The notes beneath the pieces are model-generated. The model was not told the DNA's origin and searched no databases. It was given only the letters and a program-made list of their open reading frames with translations. Shown piece by piece: positions 1-6,998 of a stretch of DNA of 36,321 nt (the stretch's first letter is position 1; each line of letters starts with the position of its first letter). The position numbers were made by a program, and so were the translations under genes. Source of the DNA: Streptomyces atriruber (GTDB taxonomy: Bacteria; Actinomycetota; Actinomycetes; Streptomycetales; Streptomycetaceae); NCBI RefSeq assembly GCF_001418325.1, contig NZ_LIPN01000123.1:1-36321 (forward strand), in the 5' to 3' direction.

Positions 1-345
1 CTGGCGGGACGCCCGACGGTTCCGTGCCCCGGGGCCACCGGGGCCTGTGCGGCCACCCCGCACCACCTGCGCAATCCGCCGGGGCCCGGCGACGGTGCCG
101 CGCAGCCCGCGTACCAGTGCCCCCGGCGGGCGCGTGGCCGCTGCCCCCGCCACCCAACGACGGACGCCCCCTGCAGCCCTCGCGGCACATCCTGCCGGTG
201 CGGCCCGAGCATCCCCGTGCCCCGACGCCGCAGGCAGGTGGTGCAGGCGAGGGGGTGCGGTCCTGCCGTACATGGCCACGGCCCCCGCATCCCCCGAGGG
301 CTCCTCCTGCCGGTGGATCCTCCGGGCCGCTCCGTGCCCGTCCGC

Positions 346-583
346 CGCGCGGCAGGTGGTTCGGGTGAGGGGCTGGTCCGCTCGCGCGTGGCGGCTGTCC
401 CTTGCCATGCGACGACGGGGCGCAGCCGCCGAGGGATTCGCAGCCCTCGCTGGCCCCGCATCCCCGGGGCTCCTCCAGCCGGTGGGCTCCTGGGAGGTCC
501 CGTGCCGGTGTGTCGCGCGGCAGGTGGTTCGGGTGAGGGGCTGGTCCGCTCGCGCGTGGCGGCTGCCCCTTGCCATGCGACGA
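346..583. repeat. 70-bp direct repeat, two copies, 168-bp period
   Basis: Positions 346-415 and 514-583 are identical except at 398/566 (T versus C). Weaker similarity continues upstream (CCGTGCC at 332 and 500, also 168 bases apart), so the duplicated unit was probably about 168 bp and has partly diverged. A more degenerate relative starts with GGCAGGTGGT near 234. 168 is a multiple of three, but no plausible protein is encoded. Confidence 0.85.
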
Positions 584-587
584 TGGC

Positions 588-635
588 CCGCAGCCGCAGC
601 CGCAGCCGCAGCCGCAGCCGCAGCCGCAGCCGCAG
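588..635. repeat. (CCGCAG)8 hexanucleotide tandem repeat
   Basis: Eight uninterrupted copies of CCGCAG directly follow the second copy of the 70-bp repeat. Such a perfect microsatellite is likely to vary in copy number by slippage. In one frame it reads Pro-Gln repeated, in others Arg-Ser or all Ala; none belongs to a protein I would accept. Confidence 0.9.
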
Positions 636-803
636 CGAGCCCCGCAGCCCCTCCCGGGCCCCGCTCCTACCGGGCTCCTCCAGCCGGTGAGCCCCCGAGA
701 GGCCTCCACCGCCAAGGGGCCCCTGGCGCCCCAGGCAGAAAGACGCCGCGCCCCGCGGCGCGATTACGCTTCGCCGGTGCAGCCCTCGACATACGGAAGT
801 CCC

Positions 804-1751
804 GTGCCCACCGCTATCCTCAGCGCCCTCACCGCCAAGGCCCGCACCGCTGCCCACCCCCTGCCCGGTGGGCCTTGCGGCTGCGGGAGCGGGGACGCGG
901 TGCTCGCGGACCGGTCGGACGCCACGGTCGTCCGGCACGGTGACGTCGTCGCCAAGGCGCACGCCGAGGACACCGACCCCGGGGACCTCGCGGCGCGCCT
1001 CGACGTGGCCGCCCGTCTGCCCGACGTCCTCCTTGCCCCCGCGGCCACCACCGCCACCCGCCTCCACGGCCGCCTCGTCACCTTCTGGCCGCACGGCACC
1101 CCGGTCGACCGCGACGACCCGGACTCCGCCCCCTGGGAGGCCGCCGCCACCCTGCTCGCCCGGCTCCACGCCGCCCCGCTGCCGCACCCGCTCCCGCCCA
1201 TGCGGGGGCCCGCCAAGGCCGCCCGGGCCGTGGCGCGACTCAGGGCCGTGGGACCGCACTCCGCGGCGCCCGCGGTCCTCGGGGCCTGGGCGAACCTGCC
1301 GCCCTGGGCCCGCGACGAAGCCCCGGCGCCCGGCCCCCGGCACCTCTGCCACGGCGATCTCCACCTCGGCCAGCTGGTCCGCGCCCCCGAGGGGCACTGG
1401 CTGCTCATCGACGTCGATGATCTGGGCGGGGGCGATCCCGCGTGGGACCTCGCGCGCCCCGCCGCCTGGTTCGCGTGCGGCCTGCTCCCGTCGGAGGAGT
1501 GGACCCGCTTCCTGGACGCCTACCGGAGCGCCGGAGGCCCCGCGGTGCCCGCGGACGGCGCCGACCCGTGGCCGACCCTGGACGTCCCGGCCCGCGCGCT
1601 GACCGTGCAGACCGCCGCCCTGGCGATCGCCAAGGCCGTCGCCGCCGACCGTCCCTTGGACGAGGTGGAGCAGGCCCTGGTCGACGCCTGCGGCCGGATG
1701 GGCCGAGTGGACGCCCGCCCGCAGGAGTTGGGCCCGGACATCACGAAGTAG
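804..1751 (+). CDS. Aminoglycoside phosphotransferase-family kinase
   Basis: A 315-residue protein with the APH/choline-kinase fold signature. The catalytic loop reads H183-G-D185-L-H, followed by I-D203-V-D-D as the metal-binding segment and D-P-A-W-D downstream. The N-terminal lobe carries a lysine in VVAKAH that could be the ATP-phosphate ligand. Members phosphorylate small molecules or sugars, and the substrate cannot be told from sequence. I chose the GTG at 804; an in-frame ATG at 570 would add 78 residues encoded by the hexanucleotide repeat and low-complexity DNA, which I regard as non-coding. The next gene begins about 70 bases downstream on the same strand. There is no sign that it is a true antibiotic-resistance determinant. 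Confidence 0.8.
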   Translation: MPTAILSALTAKARTAAHPLPGGPCGCGSGDAVLADRSDATVVRHGDVVAKAHAEDTDPGDLAARLDVAARLPDVLLAPAATTATRLHGRLVTFWPHGTPVDRDDPDSAPWEAAATLLARLHAAPLPHPLPPMRGPAKAARAVARLRAVGPHSAAPAVLGAWANLPPWARDEAPAPGPRHLCHGDLHLGQLVRAPEGHWLLIDVDDLGGGDPAWDLARPAAWFACGLLPSEEWTRFLDAYRSAGGPAVPADGADPWPTLDVPARALTVQTAALAIAKAVAADRPLDEVEQALVDACGRMGRVDARPQELGPDITK

Positions 1752-1820
1752 GGTGCAACGCACCGTAGCCGGGCAGTCTTCCGGCGAAGCAGTCACCATC
1801 GGCGAGGAGTTGAGCCGTCC

Positions 1821-2135
1821 ATGCAGTGCCCCAAGTGTCACGCACCTATGCACACGTACAACCGCAATGGCGTCCAGATCGAGCAGTGCAACGGCTGCCG
1901 CGGGATATTCCTGGACTACGGCGAGCTGGAGTCCCTGACCCGTCTGGAGGCCCAGTGGGGCCAGCAGGCTCCGCCGCCGCCCGCCCCGCCGGCCCCGCAG
2001 GGCTACCCGCCGGCCCAGGCTCCCGCCTGGGGCGTCCCGCACGGCGGCCACGGCGGGCACCACGGCGGTCACGGCGGCCACTACGGCCACGACAAGCGCC
2101 ACAAGAGCTTCGGGCACATGCTCTTCTCGTCCTGA
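1821..2135 (+). CDS. Zinc-ribbon (TFIIB-type) protein with His-rich tail
   Basis: A 104-residue protein. The N-terminal 30 residues form a CxxC-x16-CxxC zinc ribbon (C3, C6, C23, C26) with the G-x-F-L-D-x-G-E-L ending typical of the zf-TFIIB family (Pfam PF13453). Residues 50-70 are Pro/Ala-rich, and residues 74-94 are Gly/His-rich with ten histidines, which suggests extra metal binding. A GAGGAG ribosome-binding sequence lies shortly before the ATG. Role unknown; it could be a metal-responsive or nucleic-acid-binding accessory protein. A strong hairpin follows directly. Confidence 0.85.
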   Translation: MQCPKCHAPMHTYNRNGVQIEQCNGCRGIFLDYGELESLTRLEAQWGQQAPPPPAPPAPQGYPPAQAPAWGVPHGGHGGHHGGHGGHYGHDKRHKSFGHMLFSS

Positions 2136-2142
2136 GTGAACG

Positions 2143-2180
2143 ACGAAGCCCCCGGTCGTGGAGACGACCGGGGGCTTCGT
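2143..2180. terminator. Perfect 17-bp hairpin, likely bidirectional terminator
   Basis: Positions 2143-2159 pair perfectly with 2164-2180 around a four-base GGAG loop. It sits 8 bases after the zinc-ribbon stop codon and 9 bases beyond the last tRNA-Val of the convergent tRNA operon. It is therefore well placed to stop transcription from both sides. There is no long T run, which is normal for Streptomyces. Confidence 0.85.
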
Positions 2181-2188
2181 GTGGATGG

Positions 2189-2260
2189 TGCGCGATACTG
2201 GGATTGAACCAGTGACCTCTTCCGTGTCAGGGAAGCGCTCTCCCGCTGAGCTAATCGCGC
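2189..2260 (-). tRNA. tRNA-Val (GAC), copy 1
   Basis: Read on the minus strand it folds as a 72-nt cloverleaf: acceptor GCGCGAT/ATCGCGC, D-stem GCTC/GAGC, anticodon stem CTTCC/GGAAG with loop CTGACAC (anticodon GAC), T-stem ACTGG/CCAGT with loop TTCAATC, discriminator A. The next three bases (2186-2188) encode CCA. Last gene of the tRNA operon, next to the shared terminator. Confidence 0.95.
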
Positions 2261-2289
2261 AGGTGAACCTGCGTGTGCTGCGTACTGCG

Positions 2290-2361
2290 TGCGCGATACT
2301 GGGATTGAACCAGTGACCTCTTCCGTGTCAGGGAAGCGCTCTCCCGCTGAGCTAATCGCGC
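2290..2361 (-). tRNA. tRNA-Val (GAC), copy 2
   Basis: Identical over all 72 nt to the copy at 2189-2260, with the GCGCGAT acceptor and GAC anticodon. The downstream bases do not encode CCA. It lies 29 bases upstream of copy 1 in the same transcript. Confidence 0.95.
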
Positions 2362-2399
2362 GGGACGACCTTCATGAAGGAACCTTCTCGAAGATCCAG

Positions 2400-2471
2400 T
2401 GGACGATACTGGGATTGAACCAGTGACCTCTTCCGTGTCAGGGAAGCGCTCTCCCGCTGAGCTAATCGTCC
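2400..2471 (-). tRNA. tRNA-Val (GAC), copy 3, variant acceptor stem
   Basis: Body identical to the other two GAC copies, but the acceptor stem is GGACGAT paired with ATCGTCC. Both strands of the stem have changed together, so pairing is kept and the gene looks functional. No encoded CCA. It is separated from the encoded CCA of tRNA-Cys by a single base. Confidence 0.95.
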
Positions 2472-2475
2472 TTGG

Positions 2476-2546
2476 AGGTGGAGACGGGATTTGAACCCGT
2501 GTAGACGGCTTTGCAGGCCGTTGCCTCGCCTCTCGGCCACTCCACC
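2476..2546 (-). tRNA. tRNA-Cys (GCA)
   Basis: A 71-nt cloverleaf on the minus strand: acceptor GGTGGAG/CTCCACC, anticodon stem ACGGC/GCCGT with loop CTGCAAA (anticodon GCA), T-loop TTCAAAT, discriminator T. The CCA end is encoded at 2473-2475. Second gene of the five-tRNA operon. Confidence 0.95.
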
Positions 2547-2586
2547 AGGAGTGTGAGGGTTCGGGAAGATCCCCCACGTTCCTGCG

Positions 2587-2659
2587 AGCGGACGACCAGG
2601 TTCGAACTGGCGACCTCAACCTTGGCAAGGTTGCGCTCTACCAACTGAGCTACGTCCGC
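2587..2659 (-). tRNA. tRNA-Gly (GCC)
   Basis: A 73-nt cloverleaf on the minus strand: acceptor GCGGACG/CGTCCGC, D-stem GCTC/GAGC, anticodon stem CAACC/GGTTG with loop TTGCCAA (anticodon GCC), T-loop TTCGAAC, discriminator T. First gene of the operon, about 42 bases downstream of the promoter's -10 box. Confidence 0.95.
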
Positions 2660-2701
2660 TTGTCTTTCCCGGTCCGCTTGCGCGTCCCGGCGACGTGTTG
2701 A

Positions 2702-2730
2702 ACTCTAGCGGATTCCTGGGCCAGTACAAA
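2702..2730 (-). promoter_or_regulatory. Candidate promoter of the Gly-Cys-Val-Val-Val tRNA operon
   Basis: On the minus strand TTTGTA (2730-2725) and TAGAGT (2707-2702) are separated by exactly 17 bases. TAGAGT is close to the usual -10 box of Streptomyces HrdB-dependent stable-RNA promoters. Transcription would start near 2695, about 35 bases before tRNA-Gly. The divergent pabB gene begins 75 bases away on the other side. Confidence 0.6.
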
Positions 2731-2804
2731 AACGCGTTTGCGCAGCGTGCTGCGCTGTCCCTGGTCCAGGGCGCCGCCGACGCGCCGGTCATAGACTCGC
2801 AGCC

Positions 2805-3872
2805 GTGCACAACCCCCCTCTGACATCGTCTCCCGCGCTCCCTCCCATGGCGCGCTTCGGCCGTCTCGTGGCCACCGGTCTGCGCGACGTGACCAGCGAC
2901 CCGGCCGCCCTAGACTCCACCGGCTTCTGGGCGGTGTCCGCGGACTTCGAGGGGGGAATGGTCTGCGCCCGCTTCGACGACGTGCGCGAGGAGACCGTGC
3001 CCGCCCCCGTCCCCGGGAGGTGGCACGGCCCGGCCCCCGAGGACTGGACGTCGTCCCTGGACCGGTCCGCGTACACGGAAGGCGTGCGGCGGGTGCGTGC
3101 GTACATAGCCGCCGGCGAGGTCTACCAGGCCAACCTCTGCCGCGTCCTGTCCGCGCCCGTCCCGGCCGACGCCGACGTGGACGCCCTGACGTCCCTCCTC
3201 GCGCGCGGGAACCCCGCTCCCTACGCCGGAACGATCCGCCTGCCGGAGCACGGCGTGGAGCTGGCCACCGCCTCTCCAGAACTCTTCCTGCGCCGCCGGG
3301 GGCGCCTCGTGGAGTCGGGCCCCATCAAGGGCACCGGCCGCACGGAGGCGGACCTCCTGGAGAAGGACTACGCGGAGAACGTCATGATCGTGGACCTCGT
3401 CCGCAACGACCTGGGGCGCGTCTGCGCGACCGGCTCCGTGACCGTCCCCGACCTCTGCGTGATCGAGAAGCACCCCGGACTCGTCCACCTCGTCTCCACC
3501 GTCGGCGGCGAGCTGCGCCCCGGCGCGGGCTGGCCGGAGCTGTTCGGCGCGGCGTTCCCGCCTGGCTCCGTGACCGGCGCCCCGAAGTCCAGCGCGCTGC
3601 GGATCATCGAGGAGCTGGAGACCGCGCCCCGCGGCCCGTACTGCGGCGGCATCGGCTGGGTGGACGCCGACCGCGGCACCGCGGAGCTCGCCGTCGGGAT
3701 CCGCACCTTCTGGATCGACCGGGCCGAGGGCGTCCTGCGCTTCGGCACCGGGGCGGGCATCACCTGGGGTTCCGACCCCGAGGGGGAGTGGCGGGAGACC
3801 GAGCTGAAGGCGGCGCGGCTGCTGGCGGTAGCGTCGGGCACGTACGAAGCGAGCGGAGGAACCCCAACGTGA
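2805..3872 (+). CDS. pabB: Aminodeoxychorismate synthase component I (chorismate-binding)
   Basis: A 355-residue chorismate-binding enzyme that aminates chorismate to 4-amino-4-deoxychorismate for folate. The family core is clear: P-I-K175-G-T (the lysine-containing PIKGT motif that separates PabB from TrpE, which has Ala), L-V-R-N-D-L-G-R, G-S-V-T-G-A-P-K and the C-terminal G-A-G-I-T-W-G-S-D. It is shorter than E. coli PabB (about 450 residues), lacking most of the N-terminal domain. It starts at GTG 2805 or the in-frame ATG 2847, and neither has a strong ribosome-binding site. It overlaps pabC by four bases. The glutaminase subunit (pabA) is not in the window. An isochorismate- or anthranilate-type reaction is less likely given the lysine and the pabC partner. 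Confidence 0.85.
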   Translation: MHNPPLTSSPALPPMARFGRLVATGLRDVTSDPAALDSTGFWAVSADFEGGMVCARFDDVREETVPAPVPGRWHGPAPEDWTSSLDRSAYTEGVRRVRAYIAAGEVYQANLCRVLSAPVPADADVDALTSLLARGNPAPYAGTIRLPEHGVELATASPELFLRRRGRLVESGPIKGTGRTEADLLEKDYAENVMIVDLVRNDLGRVCATGSVTVPDLCVIEKHPGLVHLVSTVGGELRPGAGWPELFGAAFPPGSVTGAPKSSALRIIEELETAPRGPYCGGIGWVDADRGTAELAVGIRTFWIDRAEGVLRFGTGAGITWGSDPEGEWRETELKAARLLAVASGTYEASGGTPT

Positions 3873-4690
3873 AGATCTGGCTCAACGGCGGGCTGCAGGA
3901 CCTCGACGACGCCCGCGTCTCCGTGCTCGACCACGGGCTGACGGTGGGCGACGGCATTTTCGAGACGGTGAAGACGGTCGAGGGACGGCCCTTCGCGCTG
4001 ACCCGCCACCTGACCCGGCTCGCGCAGTCGGCGCGCGGCCTCGGGCTGCCCGAGCCGGACCTGGACGCGGTCCGCCACGCCTGCGCCGCCGTCCTCGACG
4101 CCAACCCGCTGCCGCTCGGGCGGCTGCGGATCACCTACACCGGCGGCCTCTCGCCGCTCGGCTCGGACCGCGGCGACCAGGGCGCCACGCTCGTCGTGGC
4201 CCTCGGCGAGGCCAAGCGGCGCCCCGACACCACCGCGGTGATCACCGTGCCGTGGACGCGCAACGAACGGGGCGCGCTGACCGGCCTGAAGACCACCTCG
4301 TACGCGGAGAACGTCGTGGCCCTGGCCCGCGCGCAGGAACACGGCGCCTCGGAGGCACTGTTCGCGAACACCGTCGGACAGCTCTGCGAGGGCACGGGAT
4401 CCAACGTCTTCGTCGTCCTCGACGGCGAGATCCACACCCCGCCGGTCGCCTCCGGGTGCCTCGCGGGCATCACGCGCGCGCTGGCCGTCGAGTGGACGGG
4501 CGCACGCGAGACCGACCTTCCCCTGGACGTCCTGGACCGCGCCGACGAGGTCTTCCTGACGTCGACGCTGCGCGACGTCCAGGGCGTGCACCGCGTCGAC
4601 GGGCGTCAACTGCCCGCCGCTCCGGGCCCGGTGACCGCCAAGGTGATGCGGATCTTCGATGAGCGGGCATCGGACGACCTGGATCCGTAA
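3869..4690 (+). CDS. pabC: Aminodeoxychorismate lyase (aminotransferase class IV)
   Basis: A 273-residue PLP enzyme of fold type IV that converts aminodeoxychorismate to p-aminobenzoate plus pyruvate. Visible signatures are G-D-G-I-F-E-T near the N-terminus, the probable PLP-binding K141 in G-L-K-T-T-S-Y, and the E-G-T-G-S-N-V-F segment. The GTG start at 3869 lies inside the stop of pabB (GTGA overlap), which implies translational coupling and supports the folate assignment. Class IV aminotransferases also include D-amino acid and branched-chain enzymes, but the context favours PabC. Confidence 0.85.
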   Translation: MKIWLNGGLQDLDDARVSVLDHGLTVGDGIFETVKTVEGRPFALTRHLTRLAQSARGLGLPEPDLDAVRHACAAVLDANPLPLGRLRITYTGGLSPLGSDRGDQGATLVVALGEAKRRPDTTAVITVPWTRNERGALTGLKTTSYAENVVALARAQEHGASEALFANTVGQLCEGTGSNVFVVLDGEIHTPPVASGCLAGITRALAVEWTGARETDLPLDVLDRADEVFLTSTLRDVQGVHRVDGRQLPAAPGPVTAKVMRIFDERASDDLDP

Positions 4691-4692
4691 GC

Positions 4693-4707
4693 CCGGGGAA
4701 ACCCCGG
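4693..4707 (+). terminator. Short hairpin after pabC
   Basis: CCGGGG (4693-4698) pairs with CCCCGG (4702-4707) around AAA, two bases after the pabC stop. The stem is only six pairs, so it is a weak terminator at best. Confidence 0.35.
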
Positions 4708-4743
4708 TGACGGTACGGGCCCGGGGCGGGTAGAACGAGAGGG

Positions 4744-5568
4744 ATGACCACGACCCTGCGGCCGACCGGGCCGCTTCAGCAGGGCGCCGACGGCGCCAAG
4801 GCGCGTACGTACGACGTCTGCGTCAACAGCCGTCCCGTGGGATCGATAGGCCTCGCCACGCACGAGGCGTTCGGTCCCCGTGTCTGCAGGCTCCACGACC
4901 TGCGGATCGCGGAGCCGGACCGCAGGCGCGGGCGTGGCACGGTCGCGGCGCTCGCCGCCGAGGAAGTGGCCCGCGGCTGGGGTTGTACGCGCATCGAGGC
5001 GACCGTCCCCGCCACCGCGCTGCCCGCGCTGCGCCTGGTCACCGCTCTCGGCTACGTCGAGCGGAGCCGCCGGCTGACGAAGCCGCTCACCGACCCGGTG
5101 CCTCCGTTGCCCGCGGGCACCGAGGGGCGGCCGATGACGGAGGCCGAGTGCGAGCCGTGGCTGGTGCGCGCGAAGGAGCTCTACGCGACCACCTGGACGG
5201 ACCGTGGCATTCCCGAGGACGAGGCGCGCGCCAAGGCGGAGGCCGACCACGCCCGCGCCCTCCCGCGCGGCCTCGCGACGCCGGACACATGGCTGAGCGT
5301 CCTCACCCATCACGGCGTCCAGGTGGGCACGCTGTGGCTCTCCGTGCTCGACGGCGGCGCGTTCGTCTATGACGTCGTGGTCGACGCCGCGCACCGCGGG
5401 CAGGGGCACGGCCGGTCCCTGATGCACCTCGCGGAGGCGCAGGGCCGCGCGGCGGGCCAGACCCGCATCGGCCTCAACGTCCTCGCCGACAACACCCCGG
5501 CCCTGCGCCTGTACGAGTCGCTCGGCTATGAACCGGCCTCGTACTACTTCTTCAAGCCGCTTCTCTAG
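4744..5568 (+). CDS. Tandem GNAT-family N-acetyltransferase
   Basis: A 274-residue protein with two GNAT domains. The N-terminal one (about 20-115) has R-R-R-G-R-G-T preceded by D-L-R-I-A, and the C-terminal one (about 130-274) has H-R-G-Q-G-H-G-R-S-L preceded by V-V-V-D. Both match the Q/R-x-x-G-x-G/A acetyl-CoA pyrophosphate loop, and the C-terminus carries the usual N-x-x-A-x-x-x-Y-x-x-x-G-Y. Such tandem proteins acylate amines, and mycothiol synthase is one example of the layout, but the substrate here is unknown. The stop codon TAG lies within the CTAG at the left edge of the MITE-like element, so the insertion left the reading frame intact. Confidence 0.8.
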   Translation: MTTTLRPTGPLQQGADGAKARTYDVCVNSRPVGSIGLATHEAFGPRVCRLHDLRIAEPDRRRGRGTVAALAAEEVARGWGCTRIEATVPATALPALRLVTALGYVERSRRLTKPLTDPVPPLPAGTEGRPMTEAECEPWLVRAKELYATTWTDRGIPEDEARAKAEADHARALPRGLATPDTWLSVLTHHGVQVGTLWLSVLDGGAFVYDVVVDAAHRGQGHGRSLMHLAEAQGRAAGQTRIGLNVLADNTPALRLYESLGYEPASYYFFKPLL

Positions 5569-5795
5569 GGCCTGTCCGGCGGATCATGGCGCGGGTCGCG
5601 GGGTCTGGCACGCCCATCTGCCGCGTTGTCGTCGGTTGTCAACTCCCCCCTGCTCGAGACTTCGCTCGAGCAGGGGGACCCCCATCGCGTTGCCGCCCTC
5701 CTCCGCCTTGCAGCTGGACGCACCAGACCCCGCTCGCCTGCACCGCAAGGGTGGACGCCACACTTCCGCGCCCTGATCCGCCGGACAGGACCTAG
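5565..5795. mobile_element. MITE-like element, 223 bp, flanked by CTAG
   Basis: The interior (5569-5791) is bounded by 18-bp terminal inverted repeats differing at one base: GGCCTGTCCGGCGGATCA on the left and GTCCTGTCCGGCGGATCA (reverse complement) on the right. Each end is flanked by CTAG (5565-5568 and 5792-5795), a plausible 4-bp target duplication of the YTAR type used by IS5-group elements. A subterminal inverted repeat GCGGGGTCTGG occurs at 5598-5608 and, inverted, at 5723-5733. It has no transposase frame, so any movement would need a transposase elsewhere. From memory, the terminal sequence recurs in many Streptomyces genomes; I could not check this. Confidence 0.8.
5646..5677. terminator. 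13-bp hairpin inside the MITE-like element
   Basis: CCCCCTGCTCGAG (5646-5658) pairs perfectly with CTCGAGCAGGGGG (5665-5677) around ACTTCG. Between two convergent genes it could serve as a bidirectional terminator supplied by the element. Confidence 0.55.
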
Positions 5796-6319
5796 CCCGC
5801 GTCCGCCGCGAGCAGCCGGTCGGCGATCTCCTCGATGCGCTCGCGCAGCCCGTCCTGGCTCTTGCCGCCGTCCAGGCGCTCGCCGCCGATGACGTACGTC
5901 GGTGTGCCGGTGACACCGATGGCCTTGCCCTCGGCCTGGTCGGCGTCGACGATCAGGATGTGCCGTCCGTCGATCAGGGCGGTGTCGAACTCCTCGGCGT
6001 CCAGGCCGAGTTCGCGGGCCGTGTCGACCAGGTGAGCCTCGCCCTTGCGGTCGAGGTCCTCGACCCCGGCGAGCACGGCCTCCACGTAAGGCCATCCCTT
6101 GCCCTGCTCGAAGGCCTCCTCGGCGGCCTGCGCGGCGGCGAAGGAGTGCTGGTGCTTCTCGAGGGGGAAGTGCCGCAGCCGCAGGTCCACGCGGTCGCCG
6201 TAGCGGGCGCGCAGGGCGCGCACGTCGTCGAGGGCGGTGCGGCAGTCGGGGCACTGCAGCTCGCACCAGACGTCGATGACGACGGGGCGGGCGGTGCGGT
6301 CGGGAGGGGAGTCGCTCAT
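5792..6319 (-). CDS. DsbA-family thiol-disulfide oxidoreductase
   Basis: A 175-residue thioredoxin-fold protein with the active site C23-P-D-C26 near the N-terminus, after the strand V-V-I-D-V-W-C, and a conserved cis-proline in G-T-P140-T-Y. The central helical insert (about 50-115) is typical of the DsbA/FrnE family. There is no signal peptide, so it is probably cytoplasmic, acting as a disulfide isomerase or reductase. The ATG at 6319 is chosen because residues upstream look like intergenic DNA. Its TAG stop is formed by the right-hand CTAG of the MITE-like element. Confidence 0.85.
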   Translation of the reverse strand: MSDSPPDRTARPVVIDVWCELQCPDCRTALDDVRALRARYGDRVDLRLRHFPLEKHQHSFAAAQAAEEAFEQGKGWPYVEAVLAGVEDLDRKGEAHLVDTARELGLDAEEFDTALIDGRHILIVDADQAEGKAIGVTGTPTYVIGGERLDGGKSQDGLRERIEEIADRLLAADAG

Positions 6320-6533
6320 GGGCACAGTCTCCCAGCCCGCGCACCCGCCTCCCAACCGGGACGGGGCCCGCCGACCGGCACCTGCGGAGGAGGCCGGACC
6401 CCTAGATGACCCGGAAATGTCCCTGAGGTCAGCCCGGGACGTGGCTCCGCGGTGCCCACCCGGTGCAGGATGGAAGGGACGACAGCGTCTTGTCGTCGTG
6501 TCCCGACGAACGCCTGCATGCCTGGAGGACCGG

Positions 6534-6980
6534 ATGATTGCCGAGACCGTCTGTTCCGCCGTATCCGCGGCCGGGCTGGGCATCGCCGCGGTCACGGCCT
6601 ACCGCAAGCGCTTCCTCTCCGCGGCCCGCCTCGCCGCGTACTCCCTCGTTCCGATAGGCCTGGTGCTCACGGGAGTCGTCGGCTGGGCGGCCGACACGGC
6701 GTTCAGCCTCAAGGCGTGGGTCGGCTTCGGTGTGCTCGGCGTGGCTTGGCTCATGTTCCTGGGCACCCGGGCCGTCGAGCGCCGCACGGGCGGGACCCGC
6801 AAGGAGCGCAAGGCCGCGAAGGCCGCCCAGCGCGAGGCGGTGGCCCCGGCCGCCTCGGCCCCCTCGCTCGGCGGGAGCTCCCGCCCGGCCGCCGCCCGGC
6901 CCGCGGCCAAGCCGCAGTCGGCCGCGCCCGCCGAGGACTTCAGCGACATCGAGGCCATCCTGAAGAAGCACGGCATCTGA
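6534..6980 (+). CDS. Small membrane protein, three predicted TM helices
   Basis: A 148-residue protein not recognised as a named family. Three hydrophobic stretches lie at about 6-24, 33-54 and 62-79. After these comes a basic, Ala/Pro-rich cytoplasmic tail ending in D-I-E-A-I-L-K-K-H-G-I. The ATG at 6534 is preceded by CTGGAGGA, a good ribosome-binding site. The acidic/basic helix at the C-terminus may be an interaction motif. It is divergent from the DsbA-like gene across 214 bases in which I see no clear element. Confidence 0.7.
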   Translation: MIAETVCSAVSAAGLGIAAVTAYRKRFLSAARLAAYSLVPIGLVLTGVVGWAADTAFSLKAWVGFGVLGVAWLMFLGTRAVERRTGGTRKERKAAKAAQREAVAPAASAPSLGGSSRPAAARPAAKPQSAAPAEDFSDIEAILKKHGI

Positions 6981-6998
6981 GAACCGACCGGCGGCCGG

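Larger units (their letters stand above)
1..803. other. Region without a convincing gene; repeat-rich
   Basis: All frames here are open by virtue of extreme GC content, but the translations are low-complexity Arg/Pro/Ala strings without a recognisable domain, and several frames stay open at once, as expected of non-coding GC-rich DNA. The stretch holds a 70-bp direct repeat, looser related copies of phrases such as GGGCTCCTCCAGCCGGT (near 466-484 and 670-688) and a hexanucleotide tract, listed separately. It could be a decayed gene or a repeat-bearing intergenic region. The left edge is cut by the window, so a partial gene in the first 200 bases cannot be excluded. Confidence 0.5.

Noticed and set aside
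588..635. CRISPR-like array
   Set aside because: A 6-bp tandem tract without spacers, and no cas genes in the window.
570..803. Extended start for the kinase at ATG 570
   Set aside because: It would add 78 residues made of Pro-Gln repeats and low-complexity sequence; kinases of this family begin near the GTG at 804.
47..943. Long open frames over the first 900 bases
   Set aside because: Three plus-strand frames are open together, translations are low-complexity, and the frames cross the repeats and run into the kinase gene in the wrong frame.
5569..5791. Short open frames inside the MITE-like element
   Set aside because: All are GC-bias frames crossing the hairpin; none resembles a transposase.
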